Below are positions 1 through 11,823 of a DNA stretch of 64,000 nt, in pieces. The stretch's first letter is position 1; the number at the start of each line of letters is the position of its first letter. The notes below the pieces were generated by a model. The model was not told the DNA's origin and ran no database searches. It worked only from the letters and a program-made list of their open reading frames with translations. Position numbers and translations under genes: made by a program. The DNA comes from Capsicum annuum (lineage: Eukaryota > Streptophyta > Magnoliopsida > Solanales > Solanaceae): NCBI RefSeq assembly GCF_002878395.1, contig NC_061122.1, positions 76,638,998-76,702,997 on the forward strand. Reading direction: 5' to 3'.

Positions 1-924
1 AACATATCTACTATGTATAGGTAGTCGTACTTACAAGAAAAACTTTTGGTAATGATAGCCAACATATTTACTCGAGCAGGAGATTTAAATGGACTTAACA
101 CAGTTGAAGAAGACTATAATGACTCTAAGATAGACATATTTTTGTGTTTTTCTAGACTATAAAGATTCAATGTATTTTTTCTACAATTCTAAGGAAAAGA
201 CTCAGTAAAATGTAAAATATTTTTGTATTTTTAAGGATTATAGGACTAAATTTTAGAATGTCTAGATTTCTCAAAGGATAGATTGTTCTATATGATCCAT
301 ATATATGTTAAACAAACTTGGAGAGTAATTTTCTATTTCAGAAGGTAATATTCCTGATGTGTTGAACATGAGAAATTGACTGACCAGTTTTTGGTTGTCT
401 TCTTCGATACTAGATATTAGGTATAGATCATACAATAAATATCTCCTAATTCTTCATAAGCAAATACAGAGAAGAGGGTGTCCTCTATCATTTCTTATAC
501 TTGCACGAAGACTGATTAAATATTTTCCTTTTTACTGAGATAGATTCCAACATGATCAACTATTTCCTTAAAGAAGTGAAAGGAGTCCTTCGACTTCTTG
601 AGTTGAAGACAGTTTCTTGCAAAGTGACCATGATTTCTATAGATGAAGCATCTATCATTCTTATCCTTGCAATCTTCTGGGCTTCTTCATCTGAAATACT
701 TGGTTTGCTTGACTACCTTATTCTCATCGACTAGAGGCCTAGGTAGTTTGAATCTCATGAATTTTATCTCTCTCTAAGATGTTACCTAACAACTTGAGTA
801 GGGAAATAGGAGATTATTATAAGATTGTTCCTACTGTAATCAAGAATTGTGTTGTTCTTATTGATCTTCTTCAATACATATATCTTTCTACATAGTCTTT
901 TCAAGGACTAGAAGATGGCCTACC
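1..924. other. Unclassified sequence left of the gypsy array
   Basis: AT-rich sequence without an open frame of convincing length on the plus strand. Positions 1-299 show nothing I can name. Positions 300-760 hold the antisense relic listed separately. Around 925 the sequence becomes alignable with the 3' end of the Tekay/Del internal region, so the junction between foreign sequence and gypsy tail lies near 900-930. Confidence 0.5.
300..760 (-). pseudogene. Zinc-knuckle gag or coat-protein relic, antisense
   Basis: Read on the minus strand, 609-650 encodes a near CX2CX4HX4C zinc knuckle. The residues are CFIY followed by GHFARNC, so the second cysteine is a tyrosine here. A lysine-rich stretch (LQLKKSK) follows, then acidic stop-broken sequence containing EDTLFS. 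This knuckle type binds RNA and is found in retrotransposon Gag and in plant pararetrovirus (Caulimoviridae) coat proteins. The basic knuckle followed by an acidic tract is suggestive of an endogenous pararetrovirus, but no reverse transcriptase or movement gene lies nearby to decide it. Several stops interrupt the frame, so it is dead. The 60-codon plus-strand frame at 552-734 is only its mirror image. Confidence 0.4.
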
Positions 925-1115
925 TTTTGTAACTAGTATCATTCATACTGTCATAAATTTGTTATTCATACATCAGATATGCATATTCAGCTTATTAGTT
1001 ATATCAGTCATGAAATCATATATTAACTGTTCATGTTCAACATGTGCTTCAGTTTATCATTTCTCCCATCTTAGTCAGTTTCATTCGAGGACGAATGTTC
1101 CTAAGGGGGAGATAT
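925..1115 (+). mobile_element. 3' tail and polypurine tract of an upstream gypsy unit
   Basis: From about 925 the sequence aligns with 8780-8954 and 16560-16747, the stretch just before LTR2 and LTR3 of the array. It ends in the polypurine tract CTAAGGGGGAGATAT directly before an LTR. The leftmost LTR is therefore preceded by the end of another internal region and not by host DNA, so the array has, or once had, at least one more unit to the left. Confidence 0.75.
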
Positions 1116-3794
1116 TGTAATACCCCGTACTTTTACATAACTTAAATTCATCCCAAAGATGTCAAAGACATTCTTTAAATATGAATAAACTTTTATATAT
1201 GTGGAATTTTCAAGATTTTCACTTTTTGTTCTGTGGAATATTGAATAAGCTTTCCATGGATACAAAATTCACTCAAATCCAAAAACCAGGTAAGAAGTTA
1301 TAGCTATTTAAAGTTTCAGTCGTAAAATACCATCATTTCAGCCAGTGGAATGTTGCACCATAAATAGGAATGATGTTTGTCAGTTTCCAGTAAGACTGCG
1401 ATTACAACGCATCGCAGAGGGCTTTTAAATCCCAATTGTCCTCTTTCCAGTGAACCTCCACGATGTCTATGCGTCGTGCCAAACTTCCAGGTCTCAAATA
1501 ATGTGGAAACGTGATAGCTCCGCATTACAACATATCCCAATTTCCCAATTGTCAAATTTCATAGAAACAACGCGATAACGCCGCGTCACGCCAACCTGCC
1601 AAATCGAGAAATTTTGATGAAAAATAAATATTTTGTCTAGGGATAAATTGGTCTTTTCCCTAGGGTTTAACTCATCCAGGTGTGGGATTTAATCCCTAAA
1701 ATTGTTTTAAATCATTATTTACTCACTTTTTCCCCAAATCAAGAACATTCTCTACCAAGAAACAAAACCCTAGCTTTCAAGAAATCAAAGCCAATTTTGA
1801 GAATCTCTCCAAGAACTTCAAGAAACTTACAATCAAGGTATGTCAAGTGTCGATTCATGGGTACCTTTAACCGATGAAGCTCAAGTATCTCTTTTAAAAA
1901 GTTCATGTAAATGGATTTTTATGAATCCCATGTTAGGTTTGCCTTTATTCATATTGATAATGACCAATTGATTCTAATACATGTTAGGTGATAAATTTTA
2001 TGTGGAATTAATTATTATATGAGTAAATTCAAGTGAACCCATGATTAAACCCTTGAATTGTGAAATTAGAATTGAATCATCCTGTTTACTTGTTGTGCAA
2101 TGTTGTCTATATATACTATGTTCATTATGTGATTGATGAATTGCCTATGTGAACTAATAATAGAAAAAAACCGTGCTATGATTAGTTTATGTGCAAGTAT
2201 TTACTAAATTGTCCATGAGAATATATTAATTCCATGATATAGTGTGCAATTATGTATTCCCCATTCCTGTACAAGTGATACACCCCAAATGTTTGTTGAA
2301 ATGTCTTAATGAATGAATGATGAGTATATAGCCATTATTGGGATTTTAGGCTTGTGTTATGATTGACATATTATGCTCTTAAGTCCTGAGGGTATCTAAT
2401 ACCCAACAATTTCGCTGTGTTCCTAGAGCCAGTGTCATGTTTTCATGATATCCTCAGTCAATCCATGTTCAGTAGAATTCAGTAGTCATATTACTCAGGA
2501 AAACTTAGTAAACTCGGTAATCCCAATAATCTCAAGAAGCTTTGTACTTCAGTAATCTCAGTAGTATTCTATCCGTCAATAGAACTCAATGAAAGTAGTC
2601 CAGTTCAGTTCAGTTAATAATGTTCTATGTCTATTCAGATAGGAGTAGATTTTACCACCGAGTAAACCTAAGGATGAGGACACACACTGACGGTTGAGGG
2701 TGTGATCCTTAGAAGAAATCCTTGCATTCCAGAAATATGTATCCAGCATAGGTTTAGGCATCAACACTGATAGATGAGGGTTGATGAGGTGGATAAATAC
2801 TATCAGATGCGGGTCCCGCCATTCTCTTTTAGGGACACTATCAGATGAGCGTCACCCATAGCTTATCTTTACCAGTGGTACGGTATTGACACCTTTCCAA
2901 TTGGGGTTACAGATTTGACCCTAACCTAGCTATATTGATTTTTTTGGAGAATGTTTGTTAGATGAATACTTCTCGCAGTTATAGTTTCAGACTCAGTCTT
3001 AATAATAAAAATCAAATAGTTCTTCAAAATTTTAGGACTGTTAGATACAGTCGACTCAGAATAGTACAAAACTCAATTAGTTCCATCAGAACCTACACTA
3101 TCAAATACAGTTAATTAGTATTAGATATATTAGTTATCAGTGACTCATGTAATCAGTAATCAGAATCAGTTGTCAGTACCATTACGAATTTAGTCACAGT
3201 TACTTATTCATGCAAGTATTCTCGCGTTCATGTTATTCAGTCAGTAAGCATTGTTCATGAATTTGAACCCTTTGCATTCAGCCTACATCACTTGCATACC
3301 AGTTCATTCAAATGTACTGACGCATTTGTGCTATGGTGTTTTATACCATAGGTGCAGAAGCACGAGCTCCATAGCTTCAGTAGCATTCTAGTTTTAGTAG
3401 TCAGAGATAGCAGTGAGTCCTCGTCCTTCAAGTTCATGATCAATACTTTATTTCTTTATTATTTAGTTTATCTTAGTAGTTGGAGTTAGTTGAAGGCATA
3501 TCCCATCAACTCCTTATTCAAACAGTTTAGATGCTTTTTGACTATAGTGTTTTCAGACTAGATATTTTCAGACATTGTTTCAATTTTGGTATTGTCGTAC
3601 CACATTATTTAGATATGTTTTTGTCTGATGTTTATTAGTTTTGAACCTTATGGCATGTTTTAGCCTACTATTTCTGCATTTAGACAATAAATTATGCAGT
3701 ACTCAGACATATATATCAGCCATGGGTTAGCTTGTGGTCCTTCGGTGTCATGAGCACTATGTAGCATTCTGTGTACCAGATTTGGGGCGTTACT
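1116..3794 (+). repeat. LTR 1 of the tandem Tekay/Del array
   Basis: Starts TGTAATACCCCGTAC after a polypurine tract and ends GGGGCGTTACT before a degraded primer site; the final A of the usual ...TTACA has become T. Length 2679 bp. It aligns end to end with 8955-11600 and 16748-19401. By eye the first 230 bases differ from LTR2 at roughly one site in seven, so the insertion is old. LTRs carry promoter and poly(A) signals; I could not place a TATA box with confidence. Open frames at 1316-1555 (-) and 1680-1877 (+) recur in the sister LTRs only as broken frames and are chance. Confidence 0.9.
3036..3052. promoter_or_regulatory. 17-bp dyad GACTGT-N5-ACAGTC in LTR 1
   Basis: GACTGTTAGATACAGTC has perfect 6-bp inverted arms with a 5-bp centre. 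Equivalent sites occur in LTR2 (10848-10864), LTR3 (18649-18665, 18709-18725), LTR 54360 (56192, 56252, 56371), LTR 59580 (61437, 61545) and the minus LTR (62421, 62611, 62654). Confidence 0.65.
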
Positions 3795-4017
3795 AATCGT
3801 GTATCAGTGCCTAAATTTCAATAGAGTCCTAGGAATTCTGAAAGCCACATCTATTAGACTTTTGTACATAGGTGTGTTGCGCGCTATAATTAGGTGCGGA
3901 ATGCTATGAGATATTTTAAGAATGGTTTTCCTTCTTTCAGTATTCATGTGATGCCAGTGAGTATGAGGTCAAATTTAAATCTTAGTCTAATCCATTTATC
4001 TCTTTCTTCTACAAAAC

Positions 4018-5180
4018 ATGCCTCCGAAAAGAAGAAATAAAAATCAGTAATCCCCTCAGCTTATCCAAGCAGATCCCTTTGACAAACACGTTTCTCATGC
4101 ATAGTTCACGGCTGGATTCCCCACTCTTGCTAATGCAGTTGCTACTCAGAATGAATGACCAGCTATCGTTCTGACCAACCCAGTGGCCAATTTAGTTGAA
4201 TTCAGGATTTGGGCTTCACCTAAATGAATCTGCAATCCTTTTTCGGGTGTAAGTTAAAAGAGGATCCTCAGGAGTTCCTAGACCAGGTTCAGTAAATTAT
4301 GAACATCATGGGGGTTAATTCTAGTGAGAGTGCTAAGCTAGCAGTATATAAGTTGTAGGATGTTGCTCACACTTGGTTCAAACAGTGGAAGTCAGAGAGG
4401 TTAGTTGACGTAAAGCCTATTGAGTGCGAGGAGTTTGTCACTGCATTCTTAGATAGATTCATTCCCCAATAGCTAAGGGAAGCTAAGCAGTTAGAATTTG
4501 TAAACCTCAGGCAGGGAAACATGATGGTGAAAGAGTATTTTCTTAATTTTACTCAATTAGCCAGATATGCTCCTTATACGATTGTAGATAGCAGGGATAA
4601 GATGAGCAAGTTTTTGTCTTGGGTGAATGTTAGTGTGGTTAAAGAGTGCAGGTTTGCGATGTTGAATAGAGATATGAACATAGCCAAGCTTATGAACTAT
4701 GCTCAATAGATATAAAAGCAAAATAATAAGATAAGAGAAAGGCAAAATAATAGAGCAAAGGTAGGTAGTTACAACTTTGCTCAGCCTAAATCAAAAGTAG
4801 GGAATCACTCTCTATTCTTTCCTAAGTCATCTATTCCAGGTCCTTCTTTAGCTAATGCTGCAGCGCTGAAATTCAAAGATGGCAATAGAGATAGGGCGAC
4901 AGGCTCTAAGTCTCAGGGCATTGTCAACAATGCTCGAACTAATCCTATTTATTAGACATGAGGTAAGAACCACAAGGGTACTTGCAGAGGTAGCAGTGAT
5001 TTTTGTTTTGGATGTGGCAAGCCAGGCTACAGAGTTTGAGATTATCCTTAGTCAGGTTATCAGGGTCAATAAAACCGTTCCTCAGCCCAGTACGGTCACC
5101 CAAATCAGTAGGGTGCCACTTCTAGTGCTACTAGTGGGCAATGCCCAAATAGATTTTATGCTCTTCAGTCCTGGCAATAT
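4018..5180 (+). pseudogene. gag: Gag, copy 1, Tekay/Del (broken)
   Basis: Starts at ATG 4018 with MPPKRRNKNQ, the usual basic start of Tekay/Del Gag, and hits a stop after ten codons. Downstream, in shifting frames, come recognisable capsid pieces: a stretch reading EDPQEFLDQVQ (about 4263-4295), DVAHTWFKQWKSERL (about 4360-4402) and FTQLARYAPYTI (about 4548-4583). The zinc knuckle at about 5004-5045 reads CFGCGKPGYRV, a stop, then DY, so the histidine and last cysteine are lost. Gag would form the virus-like particle and bind the RNA. A TGA at 4156-4158 is shared with copy 2, so it predates the duplication or recurs. Confidence 0.85.
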
Positions 5181-6930
5181 TAGGAAAATTCTCCTGATGT
5201 AGTTATAGGTATGTTATAGATCTTTCACTTGCATGTTTATGCTTTGCTAGAACTAGGAGCTTCCTTGTCTTTTGTTACTCCTTATATAGAAGTTTATTTT
5301 GAAGTAATTCCCAAAATTCTAGTAGAGCCCTTCTCAGTATCTAACCAGTGGGTAAAACTATCATAGCCCGGTGGGTATACTGGAACTACTCGGTTATGAT
5401 ATTTTAGAAAGTCACCTCAGCAGACTTAGTTAAATTACAGATGGCTGATTTTGATGTCATTCTCTGCATGGATTGGCTTTATTCCTACTATGCCATAGTC
5501 AACAGCAGAAATAGAATAGTCCAGTTTCAGTTTCTAAATAAACCTATCCTAGAGGGGAGGGGTAGTACTTACCTTTCAAAGGTCAACGTGTTTCCTACCT
5601 TTGGGCAATAAAAATAACATCTAAGGAATGTGTCTATAATCTTGTGCATGTTAAGGATTCTAGTTCCAAGACTCCCAGTATTTAATCAGTCCCAATGATG
5701 AGTGAATATTCAGATGTCTTTCGTGAAGATCTTCCAGGAATTCCTCCCAAAAGAGGAATAGACTTCATCATTGATCTTCTTCCAGATACTCAGCTTATAT
5801 CTAGTCCGCTATACAGAATTACACCAGTAGAACTCAAAGAACTGAAAAAGCAGTTTAAGTATCTCTTAAATAAGGGATTCATCAGACCCAGCGTGTCCTC
5901 ATGGAGCGCACCAATCTTATTTGTGCGTAAGAAAGACAGTTCTCTGAGAATGTGCATTGATTACTATCAGCTCACTAAAGTCATGGTCAAGAACAAGTAT
6001 CCGTTTCCTAGAATCGATGATTTGTTTGACCAATTCAGGGTGCCATCTATTTCTCTAAGATAGACCTTAGATGAGGCTATCATCAGCTCAGAGTCAGGGA
6101 ATGTGACATTCTGAAAATATCTTTAGAACTCAATATGGTCTTTTCGAATTCCTAGTAATGTCTTTTGGTCTTACCAATGCCCCTGTAGCTTTCATGTACT
6201 AGATAAACCGCGTGTTCATGCAGTACTTAGACATGTACATCATAGACTTCATAGATGATATTCTTGTTTATTCCCGCAGTTAACTTGATCACATAGACCA
6301 TCTTAGAATTATACTTCAAACTCGAAGAGATCAGCAGCTATTGGCCAAATTCAGTAAGTGTGAATTTTGGCTAAGGTTAGTGGAATTTCTTGTTTGTATC
6401 ATTTTTTGTGATGGCACTAGAGTAGATCCGTAAAAGACCGAAACAATAAGAAAATTGTCCAGACCTATCTGTCCATCAGATATTAGGAGTTTTTTAGGTT
6501 TGGCTGGCTATTACAGATGTTTTGTGGAGGGATTTTATTCTATTGCATCCCCTATGTCTAGATTGACTTAGATAAAAGTCAAGTTTCAGTGTTCAAATCC
6601 TTACGAGAAGAATTTTCAAGAGTTAAAGACATGACTTACCTTAGCCCCAGTTTTAACTCTCCCACACAGTCCAGGTGGGTTCTTGGTGTAGTGTGATGCA
6701 TCCATAATAGGTTTTTGTTTTGTCCTCATGCAGCATGGTAAGGTTATAGCCTATGCCTCCAGACAGCTTACACCCCTTGAGAAAAATTATCCGACTCATG
6801 ATCTTGAGTTAGCAGCCGTAGTATTTGCCTTAAAGATTTGGAGGCATTCCTTGTACAGAGTTTATGTATATGTGTTCACAGATCATAAGAGCCTTTATTA
6901 TGTATTTTCTTAAAAAGATCTCAATATTCA
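5181..6930 (+). pseudogene. pol: Protease, reverse transcriptase and RNase H, copy 1 (broken)
   Basis: The protease motif at about 5238-5276 reads YALLELGASLSFV; the catalytic Asp of the usual D-x-GAS is Glu. RT is in one frame from 5695 to about 6035, including FIRPS, LFVRKKD and [10 protein letters not shown] one-base loss near 6033 then shifts the frame. The catalytic FIDD at 6248-6259 (with ILVYS) is intact. Stops follow, for example TAG in the LTQKK region near 6566. RNase H is readable at 6728-6913 ([37 protein letters not shown]). RT and RNase H copy the RNA into DNA in the particle; this copy cannot make a full protein. Confidence 0.88.
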
Positions 6931-7329
6931 TCAGAGAAGGTGGTTAGAGCTCTTGAAATATTATGACATGAGTGTCCTTTATCATCTGGGCAAAGCCAAC
7001 ATAGTGGCCAACGCTCTCAGTAGAATGTCTATGGGTAGTGTTGCTCATATTAAGGACAGTAAGAAGAAGTTAGCTCAGGAAGTCCATCAGCTTGCTAGAC
7101 TGGGTTTTGCTTATTCAATATAGAGGAGGGTGATATATAGGTTTAGAATAGTTGAGAATCATCTCTAGTTTCTAAGGTGAAAAAAAAGCAAGATAGAGAT
7201 CCCAGTTTAGTCAAGTCGAAAGAGTCAGTTAAGGATTAGAAGGTTTAGGTTTTCTCCCAAGGAGGAGATGGTGTATTGCATTACTAGGGTCATCTGTGTG
7301 TTCCAGGTACATAAGAGTTGCGGTAACAA

Positions 7330-8574
7330 ATTCTTGCAGAAGCACATAGTGCGTGCTACTCTATTCTTCTAGGGGCCACAAAGATACACCGCGACTTATG
7401 GGAGATCTATTGATGGAGTGGGATGAAAAGAGATATGTCAGAGTTTATGGCTAAGTTCTCTATATGTCAACAGGTTATGATAGAGCATCAGAAGCCTAGT
7501 AGGTCCAGGAAAGAGTTCAATATTCCTACTAGGAAGTGGGAAAAAGTAAACATAGACTTCGTGATGGATTTGCCTCGTACTCGTCCTCAGCATAGTTCAG
7601 TTTGGGTCATTTTAGATATGATGACCAAATCAACTCATTTTCTTCTAGTTTGTACCTCTTATTCAGTCGAGGATTATGCCAAACTCTACATCGAAGAGTT
7701 GGTTAGATTGCACGATAATCCGTTATCTATTATGTCAGACATTGGTAAACAGTTCACTTCTCATTTCTGGAAAGCATTCTTAAAGGGTCTTGGTACCCAA
7801 GTTCATCTTAGTATAGCCTTCCATCCTCACATAGATGTTCAAGTAGAAAGGACCATTCAGACTTTAGAAGATATGTTGCGAGCGTGTGCAATTGATTTCA
7901 AAGGTAGTTTGGATGACCACTTGCCTTTGATTGAGTTTGCATACAATAATAGCTATCATTCCAGTATTAAGATGGCTCCATTGGTGCTCTCTATGGTAGG
8001 ATGTGAAGATCTCCAGTCAGTTGGTTCAAAGTTATTGAGGCCTCAGTTATAGGACCTAACTTAGTATTTGATTCCTTAGAAAAAGTTCAGTTGATTAGAG
8101 AAAAACTTTGGGCTGCTCAGAGCCGACAGAAGTCTTATGCTTATGTGCATAAAAAAGTAATTGAGTTTGAGATTGGTGACTATGTTTATCTAAGTATCTC
8201 TCCCATGAAGGAAGTGAAGAGATTTGAAAAAAAGGTAAAGTTCAGTCCCCGATATATCGATCCCTTCAAAATTCTCGGTCGCTTCGGCAAAGTAGCTTAT
8301 GAGCTCAAATTTTCTTCAGATCTAGGTGACCTCGTAGTTTAATCCCTATTTAGAGCATAGATATTCAGAATAACCTCTCTTTTAAAGAGATTTCGATTGA
8401 AATTCTTGACTATCAGACTCATAGACTGAGGAACAAAGGAGTCACTCTAGTCAAAGTCCTTTGGAGAAATCAGTCCGTTGAGGGAGCTACTTGGGAAGTC
8501 GAAGCAGACATGGGAACCAAGTATCCTCACCTCTTCTCCGCTAATTCAGACTCCGCCCAAGGTAACAGTTTTAC
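7330..8574 (+). pseudogene. pol: Integrase and chromodomain-like C-terminus, copy 1 (broken)
   Basis: The zinc-binding start near 7335-7470 has lost the first Cys of its CXXC (KFSICQQV). The core, 7423-8052, is one open frame of 209 codons with a proper D,D-35-E triad: Asp at 7555-7557 (NIDFVMDLP), Asp at 7738-7740 (MSDIGKQF) and Glu at 7846-7848 (QVERTIQ). The C-terminal frame 8091-8342 carries the GDYVYL and FSPRYIDPFKIL blocks, then loses about 48 bases near 8322 that copy 2 keeps. The chromodomain-like end follows (VKVLWRNQSVEGATWEVEADM, about 8450-8515). It is the best-preserved integrase core in the window, but the zinc finger, linker and upstream frames are broken. Confidence 0.88.
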
Positions 8575-8954
8575 TTAAGCCATTTAGTTTAATGTTCATA
8601 TTTTAGTTAAACTTAGTGTCCGGTTCATGTTCAGAATTCCATTATAAAATTAGTATCAATTACCATTGCATAGTTATTCATGCATTTATGTATTAGTTTA
8701 GTCATGTATTTATGCATCAGATATGTATGTTCAATTTGATGAGAAACTCATCTTATCAGTAATTCAGTCAAGTAGTCATAAATCCACTATTCATGCATTA
8801 GATATACATATTCAACATAATACAATCAGCTTATCAGTTATATCAATCATGAAATCGTGTTTGAATTATTCATGTTCAGCATGTGCTTTTGTCTAACATT
8901 TCCCCCATCTCAGTTAGTTTCATTCGACGACGAATGTTCCCAAGGGGGAGATAT

Positions 8955-11600
8955 TGTAATACCCCATACTTTTACCTAGCTTAAATTTGTCCCGAAGAAG
9001 TCAAAGACATGCTTTAAATATGAATACCCTTTTATATATGTGGAATTTTCAAGATTTTCACTTTTTATTGTGTGGGAAATTGAATAAGCTTTCCCTCCAT
9101 ACCAAATTTACCCAAATTCGATAATCAGGTAAGAATTTATGGCAATTTAAAGTTTCAATCATAAAACACCAATATTTCAGCAAGTGGCATGTCGCTCCAT
9201 AAGCCAAAATGACATTTGTCATTTTCCAGTAAGACTTTACAATTACACCACGTCGCAGAGGGCTCCTAAATCCTAATAGTCCTTTTTCCAGTGAACCTTT
9301 GTGATGTCTCTATGTCACGTCAAACTTCTAGGTCGCAAACAATGTGGCAATGTAATAGCTCTACGTCATGCCATCTTCCAATTTCTCAGTTGTCAAATTC
9401 CAGAGACACGTCGCGATAGCGCCGTGTCACGCCAGCCTGCCAAATCGGGAAATTTTGACGAAAAATAAATATTTTGTCCAGGGATAAATTGGTATTTTCC
9501 CATGATTTTAACACATCTAGGTGTGGCATTTAACCCTTAAAAATGTTTCAAATCATTATTTACTCACTTTTTCCCAAAATCAAGAGCATTCTCTACCAAG
9601 AAACAAAACCCTAGATTTCAGTAAATCAAAGGAAATCTTGAGAATCTCTCCAAGAACTATGAGAAACTTACAATCAAGGTATGTCAAGTATCGATTCATA
9701 GGTCCCTTTCACTCATGAAGCTCAAGAATCTCTTTTTCAAAGTTCAAGTAAATGGATTTTTATGAATCCCATGTCAGGTTTGCTTTTGTTTATGTTGATA
9801 ATGACCAATTGAATTCTAATCCAAGTTTGGTGATAAATTTTATGTAGAATTAGTTATTATATGCGTAGATTCATGTGAACCCATGATGAAACCGTTGAAT
9901 TGTGAAATTATAATTGAATTATGATATTTTCTTGTTGTGCAATATTGTCTACATATACTATGTTCATTATGTGCTTGATCAATTGACTATGTGAACTATA
10001 AGAGAACAAACCATGCCATGATTAGTTTATGTGCAAGTGTTTAATAAATTGCCCATTAGAATTGATTAATGCCATGATATAGTATGCAATTATGTATTTC
10101 CCATTCATTTACAAGTGATACACCATAAGTGTTCGTTGAAATGTCTTAATTAATGAATCGTGAGTATATAGCCATTGTTGGGATTTTAGGGTTGTGTCAT
10201 GATTTACATAATATGCTACCAAGTCCTCGGGGTATCTAATACCCAATAATTTAGCTGTGTACATAGATCCAGTGTCATGTTTTCATGATATCCTCAGTCA
10301 AGCCAATTCAATCAGTTATGTGACTCAGTAATGCCAGTAATCTCAGAAAGCTCAGTACTTCAGTAGTCTAAGTAGTATTCCATCAGTCAACGAAACTTAA
10401 TGAACTTAGTCCAGATCAGGTTAGTTAATAAAGTTCAGTGTCTATTCAGATATGTGTAGGTTTTAGCATCGAGTAAACCCAAGGATAAGGACCCACACTG
10501 ATAGTTGAGGGTGTGATCCTTAGAAACAATCATTGCATTCTAGAACTATATAACCAACATAGGCTAAGGCGTCAAGACTGACAGATAAGGGTTGATGAGG
10601 TGGATAAACACTGTCAGATAAGGGTCCTACCGTTCCTATTTTGGGGACACTGTCAGATGAGGGTCACCCGCAACCTGTCTTTACCAGTGATGCGGTATTG
10701 ACATCCTTCCAATTGGGGTTACAGATTGGACCCCAACCTAGCTATATTGTTTTATTTGGGGCATGTCAGTTAGATGACTACTTCACACAGTTACAGTTTC
10801 ATACTCAGTCTCAGTAATAGAACTCTGATAGTTTTTCAGAATTTTAGGACTATTAGATACAGTCAACTTAGAATAGTACAAAACTTAATTAGTTCCATCA
10901 AAACCAACACTGTTAGATATAGTCGCTCAGTACAGTTATATCAGTTATCAGTGACTCATGTTTCAGTAATAAGACTCAGTAGTCAGTACCATTACAAATT
11001 CAGTCATAGTACTTATTCATCAATGTATTCTCACATTCATATTATTCAGTTAGTTAGCATTGATGCAGTTGAAGCCTTTGTATTCATCCTACCTTACTTA
11101 CATACCAGTACATTCAAATATACTGATACATTTGCGCAATGTTGTTTTATACCATAGGTTTAGAAGCACGAGCTACAGAGCATCAATAGCGTTCTAGTTT
11201 TAGTAGTCAGAGTTTGTATGTGTGCTCATCCTTCGAGGACATGATCATTAATTTAGTTCTTCATTACTTATTTTATTTCAGTAGTTGGAGTTAGTTGGGG
11301 ACATGTCCCGTCAACTCCTTATTCAGACAGTTTAGAGGCTTTCAGACTATATTATTTTCAAACAAAATATTTTCAAACATTGTTTCAATTTTAGTTATTG
11401 TCGTACCATATTATTTGGATATGGTTTTGTCAAATGTTTATCAGTTTTGAACCTTTTGGCATGTTTCAGCCTACTATTTCTGCATTTATACAGTATATTA
11501 TGCAGTGTTCAGGCATAGATATCAGTCATGGGTTAGCTTGTGGTCCTTCGAGGTCATGATCACAGTATAATATTTTGAGTACCAGATTCGGGGTGTTACA
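8955..11600 (+). repeat. LTR 2, shared between two internal copies
   Basis: Starts TGTAATACCCC and ends GGGTGTTACA; 2646 bp. It is at once the 3' LTR of copy 1 (polypurine tract directly before it) and the 5' LTR of copy 2 (primer site directly after it). It contains four copies of a motif close to CACTGTCAGATGAGGGT between 10496 and 10664 and dyads near 10848 and 10918. The 127-codon frame at 10774-11157 lies wholly inside the LTR and is not a gene. Confidence 0.9.
10496..10664 (+). promoter_or_regulatory. Four direct copies of an ACTGTCAGATGAGGGT-like motif in LTR 2
   Basis: Copies at 10496-10512, 10576-10592, 10609-10625 and 10648-10664, the last an exact CACTGTCAGATGAGGGT. LTR3 has exact copies at 18411 and 18449, LTR1 has related copies near 2685-2850. 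They share the core ACTGTCAGAT with the dyads further on. Function unknown; repeated protein-binding sites are one possibility. Confidence 0.6.
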
Positions 11601-11620
11601 AACTTGGTATCAAAGCCTAA
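11601..11620 (+). promoter_or_regulatory. Primer binding site, copy 2
   Basis: AACTTGGTATCAAAGCCT follows the LTR end. TGGTATCAGAGC is the complement of the 3' end of plant initiator methionine tRNA, the primer of most gypsy elements; here one G is an A. Confidence 0.8.
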
Positions 11621-11823
11621 GGTTCAATAGAGTCCTAGGAAGTCTGAAAGTCACATCTAGTAGAGTCTTATACATGGGTGTGTGGCGTGCCATATTTATG
11701 TGCAGAAGGCTATGAGATGTTTTAGGAACAATTTCCCTTCTTTCAATATTCATGTCGTGCCAGTAAGTGTGAGCTTAAATTTAACTCTCAGTGTAATCTA
11801 TTTCTCCTTTTCTTCTACAGAAC

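Larger units (their letters stand above)
3795..8954 (+). mobile_element. Internal region, copy 1, of a Tekay/Del gypsy element
   Basis: Lies between two direct LTRs and carries, in order, a degraded primer site (GTATCAGTGCC, 3801-3811), gag, protease, reverse transcriptase, RNase H, integrase with a chromodomain-like C-terminus, and a 3' tail ending in the polypurine tract CAAGGGGGAGATAT (8941-8954). This order defines Ty3/gypsy, and the chromodomain-like end points to the chromovirus branch (Tekay/Del). It is 5160 bp long, close to copy 2 (5147 bp), and both are broken throughout. Confidence 0.9.

Noticed and set aside
4879..5202. 107-codon frame over the gag knuckle of copy 1
   Set aside because: Out of frame with the zinc knuckle CFGCGKPG in the same bases; a shadow of broken gag.
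10774..11157. 127-codon plus-strand frame
   Set aside because: Lies wholly inside LTR2, is rich in Ser, Ile and Tyr, and is not kept open in LTR1 or LTR3.
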